A stretch of 64,000 nt of DNA from the NCBI GenBank assembly GCA_905250125.1, contig CAJNOL010000329.1, positions 62,001-126,000 on the forward strand, in the 5' to 3' direction. Both the position numbers and the translations under genes were made by a program. Under the pieces are notes generated by a model that was not told the origin of the DNA, did not search any database, and saw nothing but the letters and a program-made list of their open reading frames with translations. Source of the DNA: Rotaria sordida (Eukaryota; Rotifera; Eurotatoria; Philodinida; Philodinidae). Each line of letters starts with the position of its first letter. Position 1 is the stretch's first letter. Of the stretch, positions 24,284 to 35,880 are shown piece after piece.

Positions 24284-27200
24284 ATGACCGATCAATGTAG
24301 TGTATCAATGGTTGATTCAACTCGAAGTATGTCATTTGAAACTAGTACACTATTAACAACTTCGACTATTAATGCATTACATTTTCCTGGTCTTACAATA
24401 TCTGGAATATCGGATATAGGTAGTAGTCGACCAACAAGTTTTATTTCTGATAATACTGGCATGTGTGAATCAATGATAGAAAGTTATTCTTCAGTAGGAG
24501 GTCAAGATGAAACAATATTAACTAACCATACAAATATTCTTCAATTAGATACATCAATAACAAATAATAATTTTAAAATTGAAAAAAAAGATTCAATAAC
24601 ACAAAAAAAACGTCGTTCACGTAAATCACAATATGATGCATCAATTGATGCAATATTATCACTTGATAAAATTGAACCTGTTAATTTATTTGATGAACTA
24701 AATGAAGCTGATGATGCTTGGTAAACATTTTTCTTCTTGTTTTTTGTTTTTTTCTAAATATATGTTTTTTCTTTTAGGTTATTTGAAGTACCAAAAACTG
24801 AACATAAAAATGATCCTATAACGGATAATATATTTTCTTGGGTACATAAAGAGTTTAAAACAAATGATATACAAGCAAGTAAACATCGACTTCTTTGTAA
24901 ACTTGATGATATGTCACATGGTAAGAAAATTCAATAGGAATTAAAAAGAAAAAGTTCTATTTGTGATTTTATTAAGCACGAACAATACGAAGTTTATCAT
25001 GTCATAATTTTGTTGATAATCAAAAAATTGATAATGTCAAAAGAAGTTTAACTGAACAACAAGTTAATTCAGGTATAAAATTTTTTTCAATTATTTAAAT
25101 GAATTTTTAATTTCATCATCAATATTAAGAAACAAAAAAAGAAAATTTCGAAGTTTAGATACTATCATTAAAAATGATAATAATGTTCTGTTTAATAGAT
25201 TTATTGATGAATTAAATGATGATAAACATTTTTATAATTGTTTTAATGATAGTTTTTTATTTCAAACTATTATCGATGAACATCATCTAATTGAACGATA
25301 TTCATCATTGAATAGTCTTGATTGTGATATAATAATATCTTATAGTAAGACATATCTAGCATGATGTGAGAATATGTTTGATGAGTATGCTTTGTGAACA
25401 TTTGTTTTTTATGCTTATTTGAGTTTTCTTTTGTTTTTTGTTTAGTATATATAAAAGAATATCTTTTTTTTTTGTTCGCTTCTTTGATTATAGAACCCGT
25501 CAAAAGTGGTCGATCGAAATCACCATTACATACAAAAAGTCCTTTATTTAAGGAAAATATTAATATTCGATCAATATCACCTGCTAATGGAAATTATACT
25601 AATCATAGTACTGGTACAACTACGATACGGTCAAGAGATACTTCAAGAGAACCTGAAAGAGTACCATTGGATTATACTGATGTTGAAGGTAATTTAATAA
25701 TTTTATGGATGTAAAAGAAATTTTCGAACAGGAAAAATATTTATGATCCATACAATTGTTATTATTTGAATATACAGTAGATCTTTGTATACTCAAATCT
25801 ATTCTATAAAATTGTTCTCAGATTTTCAACTGTTATCTTCTTAAAACGTTTCAAACTTGTTGCTTATATATATTAGTGAATTGCAATTTCTGAGACCATC
25901 ATAGCTGATTGATTCCGTGGTTCAGTATGTATTCAATAAGCACTATATTTTGTATAACTAACCGTTGAATGACTCTGGACAAGTTACTAGCGACTGCTTG
26001 TCTTAAGCCATCCATTCTTTAGCCGACTGACTAAGTTGTTATATACGCCTGCCCTCTCGTCGTTATTCAGTGTGTACAAGAAGCTCAAGTAATTGAGTGC
26101 AAAAATTCTGTGTCAGACTGGCCTCTTGTTCAGAGCTACAGCTAGTATTAGTCATAGGAAAGATATTGGACTGAAGAGTTTACCGCTAGTTAGTCGAAAG
26201 GCACGAGTATTTTTTTTCTTTCAATTTTTGGAATAGTACATTTTATTGTGCTCTATTTCTATACTATACAACAAAATTTTCCTAAAATTTTCCTGCATAT
26301 TTGCCGAGATACGACTTACAATAATGTAAATATATCGTAAAAAATGTTATTTAGTGCGAAAACTGATTGTAGATCGCAGAAATTCCATGTAATCAAACTG
26401 CTTATTAACCAAGAACCGACATTTTCAATAAAAGTAGAGTGACTTTCAACAATGAAACAAATTCAATTGTATAAATTAGTATCCATCTTAACTCACTCTC
26501 ACGAAAGAAATCTTCCGGCTGATGAATCATTTTTTGAATCGAGACTACGTAATAAATCTGTTGTCATTAATACTATTTATATACTCCGAAATAAATTGTT
26601 TCATTACATCACCACTTCATAAATTATATTGTAACAACATTGGAATGCCATTAATAAATTTATACCTTTTTTTTAAATTTTATTTTCAGTTATGGCCAAA
26701 GTACAACTTGAGAGTAAGTATTTCTTAGTGTTTCACATCGACAATCATTATATATATATATATACTCTAATTGTTCACTCAGATTTACGTCAAGCTGAGC
26801 GACAAGGTCCATTGTTTAAACGTTTTGGTATGTTAGTCTTTTTTGACTTAAATGATTGTTATTTGCTTCATAAATTATTTTTATCAATTATAATGATTTT
26901 ATATTTGATTCAACGAAAAAAAAAATTCGATTTTTTTTAATGCTATCTATCAATGAACATAGATTTATTGTTCTGACGGAATATATCAATACCAAAAAAA
27001 AACAACAACAACATTTGTTTGTTGTAACAAAATCTAAATATCCTCATATACAATCATCATTAAGATCAGGTCAATGAAATGAACGTGTAACAACGTCATA
27101 TACATATCCATCGATTGTCTTTTAATACTGACAACATATTTGCTGAATACATATCAGGTTCATTATGGCACATTAATCTATGTATTTTGTTTTCCCGCAT

Positions 27201-30200
27201 ATCACTACTTTGCACATTAATGCTTCACTAAAACTTGTTAAATCTTTTTTTTGCGTGTGTGCGTGTGTGTGCTACCTTTTTGTTTTCATAGAGCTGCTTT
27301 CATTGGCTTGCTTTTGCTTTATGTGCTTGTAGGCGGTTCTAATGCTTCTCTTGCATCAACCAGCAGTGGTACAAGTCTATCGACGTCAAGTGAGTTTTTC
27401 GTTTACAAAAGAATTCTTTTTTTTTAATATTTATTGGAAAAGAAAGCCAATGAATATGATCATAAAAAAATGAACAGTTGAGTTATAAGGTCTACTATCT
27501 TACGGAAACAAAAAAAAACTTTTTGGTATTGACAGATAAAATATTCAATATAATGTAGATGTTATTTTTAAATTTCCCTAGTCTGTTTAACATCATTAGA
27601 AAAACCATAAGCTAAATTATCATAAGCATATAAACATTTGTTTGTTGTACATGTTGAAGAATATTTTGGAGATGAAAGTTTTTTTGAAACATAAGAAGAT
27701 TTTTGTTTTTGTTGATAATCAGCTAAAAATAAAATATTTCCAATTTAATAATCAATGAATTTCTTGTTTTTTTTTTTTTGGATAAACATACTTTTCATTA
27801 TTCCGTTTCTATGTATTGAATCGATTTTTGTTTTTTTGTTATTCATATCTGAAATAATCAAATCAATAAGTAATATGGTTTTTTTTTATTGCACAGCTTT
27901 ACGAGAAGACGTAGTCGTGTTAACGTGCATAATGTAACGAACTGAATGAGAAGGAAAAAAAAGGAAAGAATTCTTTTTAATACTATGCAAAAAAAAAAGA
28001 AAAATAACGTTAAAGTTGTCTCGTTCTTAACAAATTTTTATTTTGAAAAGCATTCAACCGTTTAAATGCATAGTTGTTTTGCAAGTCTCGCTTATTTATT
28101 ACACATTAAATAAGATCAATTAAATAAGACTTATATTTAATTCAGCAATAAAATAATTGAAATGAACAATAATGAAATTTAGCAATAAATTTACTGAATC
28201 AGCAATAATTATTGAATAAGGGATAACTATATTGAATGAGCAATAATTATATTGAATAAGAGATAACTATATTGAATGAGCAATAAATATACTGAATCAG
28301 CAATAATTTACTTAAATTAAAGGTAAATTTTATATAAAGAGGGCACTATGGATTCATTTTGTTATGCTACATTCCAAAGATGTGCTATAAGACAGAGTTG
28401 CATTATACTATACATTATATTTTCGGTCTCTTTCTTTCTCTACATATGTACGTATCTACACCATTCATGCTCTTTCTCTTTTGTCAGGTTAGCTCTATTT
28501 GTTTTTCTGAATCCGACTAAAGAAATCATTCTATCATCTCGAATATTGAATGATTATTTGAATACAAATTTATTAGATTAATATTTACTCTTTCAGACTA
28601 TGCAATTAGAACTGTACAACAACCATTCAAAGCTGAAGGTTTTTAAACAAAAAACGTCCGAGTCTATACATTCGGGTCTGATAGAGTCCAAGTATGAACT
28701 CCAACCTTTTTATTTAAAATCCTTCCGCTCTGAATGTCTTTTGTACATTTATAATCACATTGTATGAAAGTGGAAACATTGCTTCACAGAGGTGTATTCG
28801 AACAATAATTCAGTATTCTAAAAAAAATAGAATGGACCAAAATCCTCTGGTCGAGTTCAGAAAATCTGGCGCAGCTCCCTACTGTCAGCTACATTCCCAT
28901 ATTACTTTCTCTTCGATTGTTCATTTCTTTCTTTCAAGTGATCATTCAGATATATTCTATTCGTATCATATCTATTCCTGGTATATTCTGTCACCTCAGA
29001 TGCAAGTCTACATGTGTGTGATAACAGAGAGAATCTTATTTTTCGAAAATAGACTTTATATACACAAGATCATATTACGGATTTAATACATTTATTGATA
29101 GAAATACGTAAGAAACAGAAGCAGACCACCCAGGGAAAAATGGCTTTATTGACTCAATAATATACTATATTTTTGATTTCTTTTTTTTTTTATTTTCGAT
29201 TGTAACTAAAAATAATGCAATTTTTCTTTTATTTATTCTTAAAATATGAAATTATTACTGTTATTTAATGAATTAATTATTTTTCATTTAATAATATGAA
29301 ATTGCTCAATAAAGTTTTTTGTATTGCTCACAAATTATTGCTAAAACGTATGTTAATTATTGCTGATTCCAATATTTTTATTGCTCAAATAAATACTAGC
29401 CATTAAATAATCAAGCTATCGATTCATGCTTTTGCTTTCGTTGTGTATGCATACAGATTTAATCATGAAAACAAATTAAATGCTCCGTATTTTTTTTTGT
29501 AAACGCTCAATATTATATATAAACTATCAGTATAAAATTTAGTATTCAGTAATTATTACTTGTGCTCATTTAATAACTTATTTACTCATTATACTGAATA
29601 ATAATTGTATCAGTAATGATTGTAATTGTTTTGATGAGAACATTTTTCTGTAAATAGAAAAATAGTTTTCCATGTTGACTAATGATAGCATCAACAGCCA
29701 AAAGAATTTTACATAAAATAATTTACACATATGTTCTCTTCTGTGGACAGAAGGCCAGTCTGTCACAGAGTTCTTGAGCTGCTCACATATACTAACTAAT
29801 CACAAGAGCAGATATATGTCACAACTTAGTCAACATGATATCGGTCGAGTGATCCGAGACGCATAGCTATTACTGATTTATCTAAGATCATTTCATGACT
29901 GATGCTACTGAATTTTGTATACAGTGCCTTGCAGAAACGTGTCGAACAATGCAATCACTCAGCCATGATGGCGTTGAGTAGGAGGAGTTATTATCCCAAT
30001 TTTGAGAAATTTTCATTTTTTTCCCAGCGAAGTTCCAGCGTTTTATTCGTTTCTTTCCTCATCAATTCTCAAAAAAATCTTGTCGACCTCAGCACATTCT
30101 TGAGCTTTTGTTTGAAAAATAAAAGACATAGTTTAATATTGATTCAATCACCTATTAACAATGCTATATGTAATTTAGTTTAAAAATGGTAACGGTGATG

Positions 30201-31706
30201 AAAATCATTAAAGTATCAGCTTATATTTCTGACGAGGAGATTAAATACACATGAAACCGTACACGATAGAAACGAGAAAAGAGTAAAGAAAGAGGTAACG
30301 AAATTAGATAAAAGAAATAGTGTTTAACAACGCTAAAGAAGTAGTAATAAAAAGCATTACTGATACAATATACTTCTGTTAATTGTAATTATACTATTTT
30401 CAACTGATATAAATTAATAAAACAGCTGAACAAAAATAAATTTAATACTGAGTCTTTCTAATATAATTACCGAGCAATTAAATCCAAGTCTTTAATACTT
30501 ATCTATATTTTATCTACAAATAAAATTAATTGAGCTGTTGTTTTTTTTTGTATTCTATTAGATCGAACAGGAACCAAACCTCCTGTTGCTCCAAAATCAA
30601 TAATAACAAGGTTTATATATTCTCAGTCAAATCTATTCAATAAACATATATATATATAAATATTTTAGAAATGGTGTTAAACCAAATAATAATCGTGCAT
30701 CAAATATGCAAACAAATACGACTACTAAAACAAATGGTTATAATGTATCAACAGTTACACAACCAAAATCTTCCGTAACATCAACAACACGTGCTAGTGT
30801 TTTACCACCAAATTCAGCTAATAATAATCGTACACGACCATTAACAAATCGTCCAACACAAGTTTATCGTGGTTCACAAACATCTTATAATAATAATAAT
30901 AATAATAATAATAATCCTAAGGCTCCAGTTACTGCATCATCATCAGTTGAACGAAATAGTAAAAAACCAACTAATGGCTTTAGTTCAACATTTACTACGA
31001 AAGAATTTACATCGAATGAAAATGGACTACTTACTGATGTAAGTAATAAACCATTAATAGCTCCAATACGATCACAAGTTGGACCACAACGACGTACTAT
31101 ATTACCTCATTCATCAACCTATTCATCTGGTGAACGAATTCCATCATCATCATCATCATCAGTGAATACAACAACAAGTAGACAAACAATTCTTCCACGT
31201 AGTTCATCATCAACATTAAGTAAAGAAAGAAAAAGTGGAATACCAACTGTTGGAAAACAACAAAAATCTAGTACTACAACTGTAACACGGTAAGTTAGAT
31301 TTTTCATTCAATGTACTTTCTATTACACAATATTTTACTGTGGTTTGCTTGTTTATTATTATCTTTTTCTTTACTGATAATATTAGTGAAATATTAAACA
31401 TATTTTCAGCCATCATTCGCTTTCTTCACGGCATTCGACGATGAATGGATTTTAAATAGGCACGAGTATAGTAGTAGATATTACTAATGACACTTACTTA
31501 ATTGCATGATTTATTGTATGGTTTTTTTATCTTCGTTTATTTTTGCTTATGAAATAAAATAATATGTTTTATTATTTAGACCTACATCATCAAATGTAAA
31601 TCCTTCTTCTAAATCTTCGGACAGTAAGATGATCACGAGAACTGTTCGAGGACGAAAAACAATCGCACGTCCTCAACTATCAGTGTGGAATGATGGGTGT
31701 TATTAA
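24284..31706 (+). CDS. SLAIN: SLAIN motif-containing protein (microtubule plus-end regulator)
   Basis: Eleven exons: 24284-24720, 24778-24920, 24977-25072, 25159-25344, 25494-25688, 26690-26713, 26783-26827, 27333-27389, 30562-30610, 30669-31289, 31580-31706. They total 1980 nt in one frame (659 aa). The N-terminal DDAWLFEVPK...FSWVHKEF...ASKHRLLCKLD block follows the SLAIN pattern (EWLYVSPK, LQWCRHVLD, ARRSLCFRLE). The middle is Ser/Thr/Asn-rich with an Asn run at 30886-30914. RKSGIPTVGK near 31235 contains an SxIP-type EB1-binding motif in a basic setting. The extreme C-terminus WNDGCY matches WRDGCY, the end of vertebrate SLAIN2. SLAIN1/2 bind EB proteins and ch-TOG at growing microtubule ends. 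A possible alternative last exon is at 31410-31455. Intron 8 is 3.2 kb and repeat-rich. Whether it corresponds to SLAIN1 or SLAIN2 cannot be said. Confidence 0.85.
25689..26689. other. 1-kb SLAIN intron without further gene
   Basis: A/T-rich sequence with no conserved coding block on either strand. Its last part encodes only shadow frames. Confidence 0.5.
28211..28310 (+). repeat. 40-bp tandem repeat, about 2.5 units
   Basis: Unit 1 (28211-28250) and unit 2 (28251-28290) both read ATTGAATAAG(G/A)GATAACTAT followed by ATTGAATGAGCAATAA(T/A)TAT. A third half-unit, ACTGAATCAGCAATAATTTA, follows. Located in SLAIN intron 8. Confidence 0.85.
28276..29390. mobile_element. Possible inverted-repeat-bounded element in SLAIN intron 8
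   Basis: The left end GAGCAATAAATATACTGAATCAGCAATAATT is mirrored near 29350-29390. There the reverse complement reads GAGCAATAAAAATATTGGAATCAGCAATAATT. About 1 kb lies between, with only short open frames lacking recognisable domains. It could be a decayed DNA transposon; no target duplication was established. Confidence 0.45.
31410..31455 (+). CDS. SLAIN: Candidate alternative last exon of SLAIN
   Basis: A TATTTTCAG acceptor is followed by 46 nt in the same phase as the 31580 exon. They encode HHSLSSRHSTMNGF and then stop at 31453. Using it would replace the conserved C-terminus (ending WNDGCY) with a short basic tail. No transcript evidence is available. Confidence 0.4.
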
Positions 31707-32254
31707 TTATTCTCATTATTTTTTTTTTCTTTGATCTATATCCTATCGTGCATGCACAACATTTTTGTTTTTGATCTGCTCAAGCAGCAGTTACGTATGC
31801 ATTGTCCTTCTTATTCTTTATGGCTATGATGACAAGTTATTTTTGTTCTCTTTCTTTCTTTCTTTTTGTATTAAAAAAAAAACAAAACTTTCTTTTGTTT
31901 TTATTATATCAATAGTTTATACTTGTTATTGTTGACAAGTTTAATTTCGTTGATAAGCTTTATGTTTGACTGTAAGATTAATGGTTCTTTTTTGTTTGTT
32001 TCACAGTAATTGTGCCTTTAATATTTGTTTGTTTGTTGTTTCTTTGCTTTGTATACTATTCTTACATGCTACTAAATCTATTTCTTTTCTTCTTCTAATC
32101 TTTCAAAAAAAAAAGTAAATCAATGATATAGACAGACAAACAGGATATCAAAAATTTTTTAAATTAATTATTAATTATAATAATAAAAGATAAAAGACAT
32201 TTTCATTTATTATACTTAGATTATCTTTGTTTTTTTTCTATAATTGTGTCAAAG
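31707..32254. other. SLAIN-OCIAD1 intergenic region
   Basis: About 550 bp, same-strand spacing. T-rich tracts and short (TTCT) runs near 31850. It should contain the SLAIN 3' UTR and OCIAD1 promoter; nothing else was recognised. Confidence 0.5.
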
Positions 32255-34269
32255 ATGAGTACACAGGTTGGTTATTGATATCTTAATTTGGTTTACTTTT
32301 TTTTGTAAATAAAATTCTTATTATCTAGTTTCGTTTAACGAAAGAGGAGAGTGCATTGATGGATGAATGTCGAAGAACAAGTTTCTGGTATCGATGTGAG
32401 TTATAGATTTTTCTATATTGTTTTTGGAGAAATATTATTTTCTTTTTTATCTAAAGCGGCACCTTTGATGGCAATAACAACAGCTTTTATGACATATCGA
32501 CGTGTGAATAGTATGTTTCATTAAGATCTCTTGAAGAAAATATTTTCTTTTTTGTAATAAATTTAGATCCAGTAGTACCTAAATTTTATGGTTTGAAATT
32601 AACTGGAGCAATTTTTGGAGGTAAAGAAGTTTTCATGATAAAAATGACTCAATAATAATGTTTATGCAAATATGTGCAAGTCTAAATTGAATACATCGAT
32701 AGACGGATAAAAAAGAAAAATTGGTCAAATCATAAGCTATGTTTTATCTAGATTTTCTGGTAATTTAAAACTTCGGAAGGGCCAATCCGATGTTTGAAGA
32801 GGTGTTGCCCTTTGGTCCTCTACGCTAGATAAAACACTAGTCATAAGTACTACCGAGGGAACATATCCAAGTGTCGGATGTTGTTCGACTTCATACTATG
32901 ACTTCGATTAGTCTACTTCGAGACTAAGAAAAATTTAAAAGGATTCGACCTCATGTTGAAGAGTTATAACCATTTTAATAAAATTTTTACTGAGAACAAG
33001 GAATTTCTGAAAAATCTAGAGTAACGAATGTTGATCTGAAATTTTGTCTATGGACAGACTCAATATTTATTAGACAACACTGAAAGTTTCAATGAAAGCG
33101 AACATATCTTTCTCGATATATTCAATTTCAAATCAGATTCGATTACTCTTTTCTATTATAATAAACTGCTGATTTTTCTTGAAAATTGACTATCTCGAGA
33201 AAGATGTGTTCGTTTTCATTGGAACTTTTAGGACTATTTAATAACTATTAAGCCCACCTATGGAAAAAGATTTCATTAAAACGACCGTAATTCCTCATTC
33301 AAATGCCATGTTAGAAGCTCAGAAATAACATTGGCAATTATGGTTTTCAGCTCGAAATCCTAAAAACCTAGGCTTGGGGGAAGGATTCTATTACGTTCGA
33401 CACACTGTTCTTCCAAGGTACTCTTCTATTGATGAAAGGAAGTTCTGTCCCAAATCCCGAAACATCTCATCTAGGAGGTAATTCAGAATCGGAAAATTTA
33501 ATATTGTCATAGTTTTTTCTTTTACGCAATTATTATGCTTCATTTTTTGAAGCCCCATTAGTATTAATATTGAATTTCTATGTTAATTTTATTTTTCATA
33601 AAATTTCGACTAAGAATTTTCATAATTATAATTCCTTTATTGTAGCATATTTATTGGGTAAATTAGCTTATATCCCAGAATGTCGAAAAATGGTTCTCGA
33701 GCGATTACCTAATTCAAATCTTGCACATTCATTCGATTCAAAACCATACAATATGATTTCTGACATGTATAAATATACATATATTATTCTTTCACTTTCT
33801 CAACCGACTATTTTTTTTATTTCTTTAAGGGCAGAACCACCTGAAATTGTTTCAAAATCAGCAACAACAAATATATTTGGTACACATAATGCACAAAAAG
33901 AAGAAGATCAACAAGATGATATTATACCTCCAAGTGATACAACTGATAAAAATAATCCTCGACGTTATGTAACATATGATGAATTACGTCAAAAAAATCG
34001 AACTGAACATGCATTGAAATTTTCAGGAACAAAAGTTCGAAATGGTTTGTATTTAAATCGTTTTTTTTTCTCTTCATATTAAATCTTTTTTTTTTCTATT
34101 AGATACACCTTCAACTAATACTCCTACAAATATACCCGTACAAGACAATAGAAACCTTGCACCTTTACCAATAAATACTAATGAACGAACATCAAATTCA
34201 ATTACAACGAATCCTCCTAAACGATCGACTACACGAAAGAATCAATACGGCGATGAAGTATATGAGTAA
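32255..34269 (+). CDS. OCIAD1: OCIA domain-containing protein 1 homologue
   Basis: Seven exons: 32255-32266, 32329-32395, 32457-32510, 32567-32620, 33646-33766, 33830-34044, 34103-34269. They total 690 nt in frame (229 aa; human OCIAD1 is 245). The N-terminal OCIA domain reads LTKEESALMDECRRTSFWYR, then two hydrophobic helices (APLMAITTAFMTY; GLKLTGAIFGAYLLGKLAYI), then CRKMVLERLPNS, as in the family (FRECNQESFWYR...GKLSY). The tail keeps RRYVTYDELRQKNR (family NITYEELRNKNR) and ends KNQYGDEVYE (family VNKYGDTWDE). OCIAD proteins sit in mitochondrial inner and endosomal membranes and affect respiratory-complex assembly and signalling. The 1-kb intron 4 carries a MITE-like element and an inverted repeat. 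Confidence 0.9.
32741..32835 (+). mobile_element. MITE-like element with perfect 11-bp terminal inverted repeats
   Basis: It begins GTTTTATCTAG and ends CTAGATAAAAC, exact inverted repeats 95 bp apart. The interior has CTTCGGAAGGGCC and GGTGTTGCCCTTTGG. Related sequences ending in (C)TAGATAAAAC or GGATAAAATAC lie at about 786-827, 48786-48848 and, inverted, 23077-23161. Located in OCIAD1 intron 4. Confidence 0.65.
32955..33290. repeat. Inverted repeat, family B copy 2
   Basis: GCGAACATATCTTTCTCGATATATTCAA near 33097 mirrors TATCTCGAGAAAGATGTGTTCG near 33191. The flanking order, including TTTTACTGAGAACAAGGAATTTCTGAAAAATCTAGA, matches the copy at 9125-9430. In OCIAD1 intron 4. Confidence 0.65.
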
Positions 34270-34469
34270 AGACTTAATTTAATTTTCTAAACAATAGTTA
34301 TTGCTTTTTTTTCTTTTGCTCGTAAAATAAAAATCGATATACATATGCAAAATATACAAGCTGAATCAAAAGTCTCTTTATCGTTTAAAGGTGAGAATAT
34401 CTCTGAATTTTCAAAACTTAAAGTAAACAAGAAATGATAGCAAAATAATTATCACAAAAAAAATTTCCT

Positions 34470-35170
34470 ATGATGAGGGAACTTGTCCAGATGTTAAATC
34501 GCTTTTCAATTGAGACAATATTCATTTGAGGAGTATAATAGAAAAATCTAGAATAGTTTGGTTTACCAGGTCGTCGTTCTTGAGATATCAAAGTTTTACT
34601 AACGAGGTAACGTTTTCAACTGACTAATCGTTTTTTTTATCGAAAGCTAGTGAATTATGGATTATCGACCATGCGGATTTTAAATATAATCATAAGAAAT
34701 TTCCTTAGATCTTTATATACTTATTTTCTAGAGAACTGATTTTTCAGACTAACGTTTCACTGTGAAAACTCTTCAAGATGATACTATTTTACTTAAAACA
34801 TAAAAGATTGTTGACTTGTGGACAATTTTCTTATGGTTATATGCAGAATTAGCATGGTCGACAAGCATCAACTGACTAACTTTCGATCAAAAAGCCATTG
34901 TTCAGCTGAAAATGTTCCCTCGTAAATTTTTCAACGAAAGGCCGTGATTATGTAAAAAATCAACTTTCGAATTGTGACTTCAAACTCTACATAAACAAAG
35001 TTCTCAATGAGATTAATTCATTGTGCAATTTAGAACTTATTCAATGATTTCTCGAGAACGAAGATCCGAAAAATTAAAGCATTCTAGACTTTTCTATAAC
35101 TTGTCAGATGAACATCATTTCGATCGAATAGCGATTTAACACATTGAGAGACTTCTTCGTGAACTAGATA
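34470..35170. repeat. Long inverted repeat, family A copy 2
   Basis: The left arm has GATGTTAAATCGCTTTTCAA, then TAGAAAAATCTAGAATAGTTTGGTTTACCAGGTCGTCGTTCTTGAGATATC. The right arm has GATTTCTCGAGAACGAAGATC, ATTCTAGACTTTTCTATAACTTG and GATCGAATAGCGATTTAAC in mirror order. It shares this layout with 3220-3790. Intergenic, downstream of OCIAD1. Confidence 0.7.
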
Positions 35171-35880
35171 AGAGTACACGGAACATATTGACAGGATTTT
35201 TTTTTCAACAAATTCTCCTGGTTTAGAACTGAAAAATTCTGAATGCATTGTGTAACAACACATAAATCTTTAGTATAAATATGAGATCAAATAACAACAG
35301 TATGGAAAACAATTTCAAAAAAAAAATTATCTGCATCGTTGATTTTGGCGATGTGCCATAAAAAAAACCGATGGATAAATATCGAAAGAAAATTATGTTT
35401 CTAGTAAACATTGACTCTTAAGCACATGTAATTTTTGTCTGGGTAAGTATGGATGTGAACGAAGAGAAGACTCACACTCCGACACCTTCGATTGTAGCAA
35501 TAACTATGTTGCCGACTGAACGTGAAATAGGTAAGTAAATATTTTTCTTATGTGTTGAGTCTTAATTGGCACGTTGTTTTTATTGATTTTAGGATAATGA
35601 GTTTAACAAAGTTACTGTTCAACCTTTCTACAGTCAATCATTTTGGCCACTGAGATACATTGATTTTGGTTTTCAAAACTTCTAAATTGTATTTTGATCG
35701 AAGGTGATACTTGAAAAAATAATTTTTGTCAGGATTTTTCTTACCAATACGAATACACCTGAAAAAATCAGCCCATTTGATTAAAACATAAAGATAATAT
35801 TCTTTTTTTTTTTCAGTAAAATAATTTTCGATTCATTCTGTATATTTCTCGCATGTTGAAATATTCAATTTTTCTCTGTC
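35171..35880. other. Intergenic, nothing certain
   Basis: About 0.7 kb between the family A repeat and the next minus-strand gene. A short plus-strand open frame starting at 35451 ends at a GTAAGT. It has no recognisable domain and no following exon, so it is not called as a gene. Confidence 0.5.

Noticed and set aside
28141..28320. Possible CRISPR-like array from the repeated GAGCAATAA units
   Set aside because: The repeats are directly adjacent tandem units without unique spacers, in a eukaryotic intron.
28348..29086. Two plus-strand open frames inside the SLAIN intron element
   Set aside because: Hydrophobic or random sequence with no transposase or other motif.
35451..35533. Short plus-strand open frame starting MDVNEEKTHTP and ending at GTAAGT
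   Set aside because: No second exon or recognisable domain follows; it contains a variant of the dispersed G-rich motif, so it is probably non-coding.
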